From positions 248,001 to 312,000 of the forward strand of contig NZ_QJRJ01000082.1 of the NCBI RefSeq assembly GCF_003254625.1: DNA of 64,000 nt. The letters run 5' to 3'. Shown here in pieces: positions 63,172 through 64,000 of this stretch. A model generated the notes under the pieces. The model did not search any database and was not told the DNA's origin. It saw only the letters and a program-made list of their open reading frames with translations. The position numbers and the translations under genes were made by a program. The DNA comes from Flavobacterium ginsenosidimutans. Lineage in GTDB: Bacteria > Bacteroidota > Bacteroidia > Flavobacteriales > Flavobacteriaceae. Position 1 is the stretch's first letter. The number at the start of each line of letters is the position of its first letter.

Positions 63172-64000
63172 ATGGAAAAGCCTACAGAGAAAACTGCAAT
63201 CCTGATAAACCGACTGCAGGAAAGAGAAAAAGAACAAATGCTGATTTTATCTATTTGTAATTCGCTTTCTTGGGCTTTAAATAAAGAAGAATTTAATGAT
63301 GTTGTAAACGGTATATTAAAAGAAAACTTTCAGTTTGATGATTTCATTTTGGCTTCTTCCAATGAAAATGAAACAGAGTATGAACTTTTCTATTCCTTTT
63401 CGAATAAAAATCAAGAAGTTAAAAGCTATCTTTTAAATGATGACTTTTTTGACCGTTGCACAGATTCTGCCGATACTGTTATTTTTGACTTAGAATCAGA
63501 TCAAAAAAATCCAGATTACATTCAAAACAATTATAAAAAAGGTTTCAAAAACGGAATAGGGATTTGTCTTCCGTACAGTAAAGGAAAACGAAATGTGCTT
63601 TTTCTTTTCTTTAAAAATGCTAAAACTTTTAGCAGAGAATCAAATCGTATTTTGCGCGGAATTGCCATGCAGCTTTCTATTACGATTAGAAATATCAGTT
63701 TGACAGAACAATTTGAAAATAATCTTGTAGAACTAGAAATTTTGAAAAGAAATGTTTCTGAAAAAAGAGATATTATTTCTGAAAAAAATGAAGGTTTTCA
63801 TGGAATCATTGGAAAAAGTGATAAGATGAAAGAAGTTTACGAATTGATTTCGCAAGTTGCGGCTTCTAATACGACTGTTTTAATTTTTGGTGAAACTGGA
63901 ACAGGAAAAGAACTTGTGGCAAGTGCTATTCATGATTTATCGTCAGTTTCAAACAACAAAATAGTTAAGGTAAATTGTGCTTCGATTCCTGAAAATTTGA
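63172..64000 (+). CDS. sigma54-dependent transcriptional regulator with GAF domain, 3' end cut off
   Basis: From ATG 63172 (MEKPTEKTAILINRLQER) the frame is open to the window edge (276 codons). A GAF-like domain (about 25-175) and a coil lead to the AAA+ domain start: FHGIIGKSDKMKEVYELI and Walker A FGETGTGKELVASAIH. There is no receiver domain, so it is an FhlA/NorR-like one-component activator. The HTH lies outside. Ligand unknown. Confidence 0.92.
   Translation, partial: MEKPTEKTAILINRLQEREKEQMLILSICNSLSWALNKEEFNDVVNGILKENFQFDDFILASSNENETEYELFYSFSNKNQEVKSYLLNDDFFDRCTDSADTVIFDLESDQKNPDYIQNNYKKGFKNGIGICLPYSKGKRNVLFLFFKNAKTFSRESNRILRGIAMQLSITIRNISLTEQFENNLVELEILKRNVSEKRDIISEKNEGFHGIIGKSDKMKEVYELISQVAASNTTVLIFGETGTGKELVASAIHDLSSVSNNKIVKVNCASIPENL

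Overview
The window looks like a chromosomal segment of a Flavobacterium-type Bacteroidetes. It is AT-rich, and several genes have Bacteroidetes promoter boxes (TAnnTTTG at -7, sometimes TTG at -33) with little sign of Shine-Dalgarno sequences. Many proteins are lipoproteins or carry a signal peptide ending in a Q-rich cleavage site. Intergenic spaces are full of the palindromic repeats usual in flavobacteria. No rRNA, tRNA, CRISPR array, IS transposase or origin was seen.

Layout. 1-4636: an RND efflux pump (cut by the left edge), its adaptor lipoprotein and a small exported protein, all on the minus strand. 4936-5973: a zinc deacylase. 6170-9842: oxidative pentose-phosphate operon gnd-zwf-pgl. 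10118-10453: HxlR-type regulator. 10549-14484: a five-gene kaiC-kaiB-kaiB-PAS histidine kinase-receiver operon with its own promoter. 14810-15553: an SDR reductase whose promoter carries the same 19-bp operator as the hxlR promoter. 15838-22006: a polymorphic-toxin island with a 1077-aa exported carrier, immunity-like genes, an orphan deaminase toxin tip and more small orphan genes. 22094-22467: a 77-aa gene with a leader that can encode a Trp-rich peptide. 22629-31701: oxyR and a set of oxidative-stress and exported proteins (OsmC, cupin, alpha/beta hydrolases, Ohr, DUF1223). 32056-33820: a LytS/LytTR pair. 34254-38766: DoxX, then a NMO/NTF2/SDR/tautomerase/YceI operon and a Crp-like regulator. 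38988-43344: universal stress protein, lone fabH and a second LytS/LytTR pair. 43559-47612: TPR histidine kinase, unknown gene and AraC regulator. 47716-55332: exported or lipoprotein hydrolases and a porin. 55594-60815: sigma54 response regulator, TPR histidine kinase and TPR-AraC regulator. 61416-64000: degenerate isochorismatase-like gene, ring-cleaving dioxygenase family gene and the start of a sigma54 activator.

How the parts fit. The strongest new inference is a local LytTR regulon. The promoters of the cupin, exported hydrolase and DoxX genes each carry two copies of a TGTCCATTTCACC-like box at a 21-bp period, and in each the second copy ends exactly 33 nt before the -7 box. A LytS/LytTR pair lies among them. 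The second main point is the toxin island. The junction motif GKYTAKQVEDAL is duplicated exactly 1200 bp downstream, with only synonymous changes, in front of a HAE/PC-C deaminase domain that lacks its own start, as expected for a stored toxin tip. Third, the kai operon separates an HxlR regulator from its likely divergent target. All functional statements rest on sequence reading only; no database search was run.
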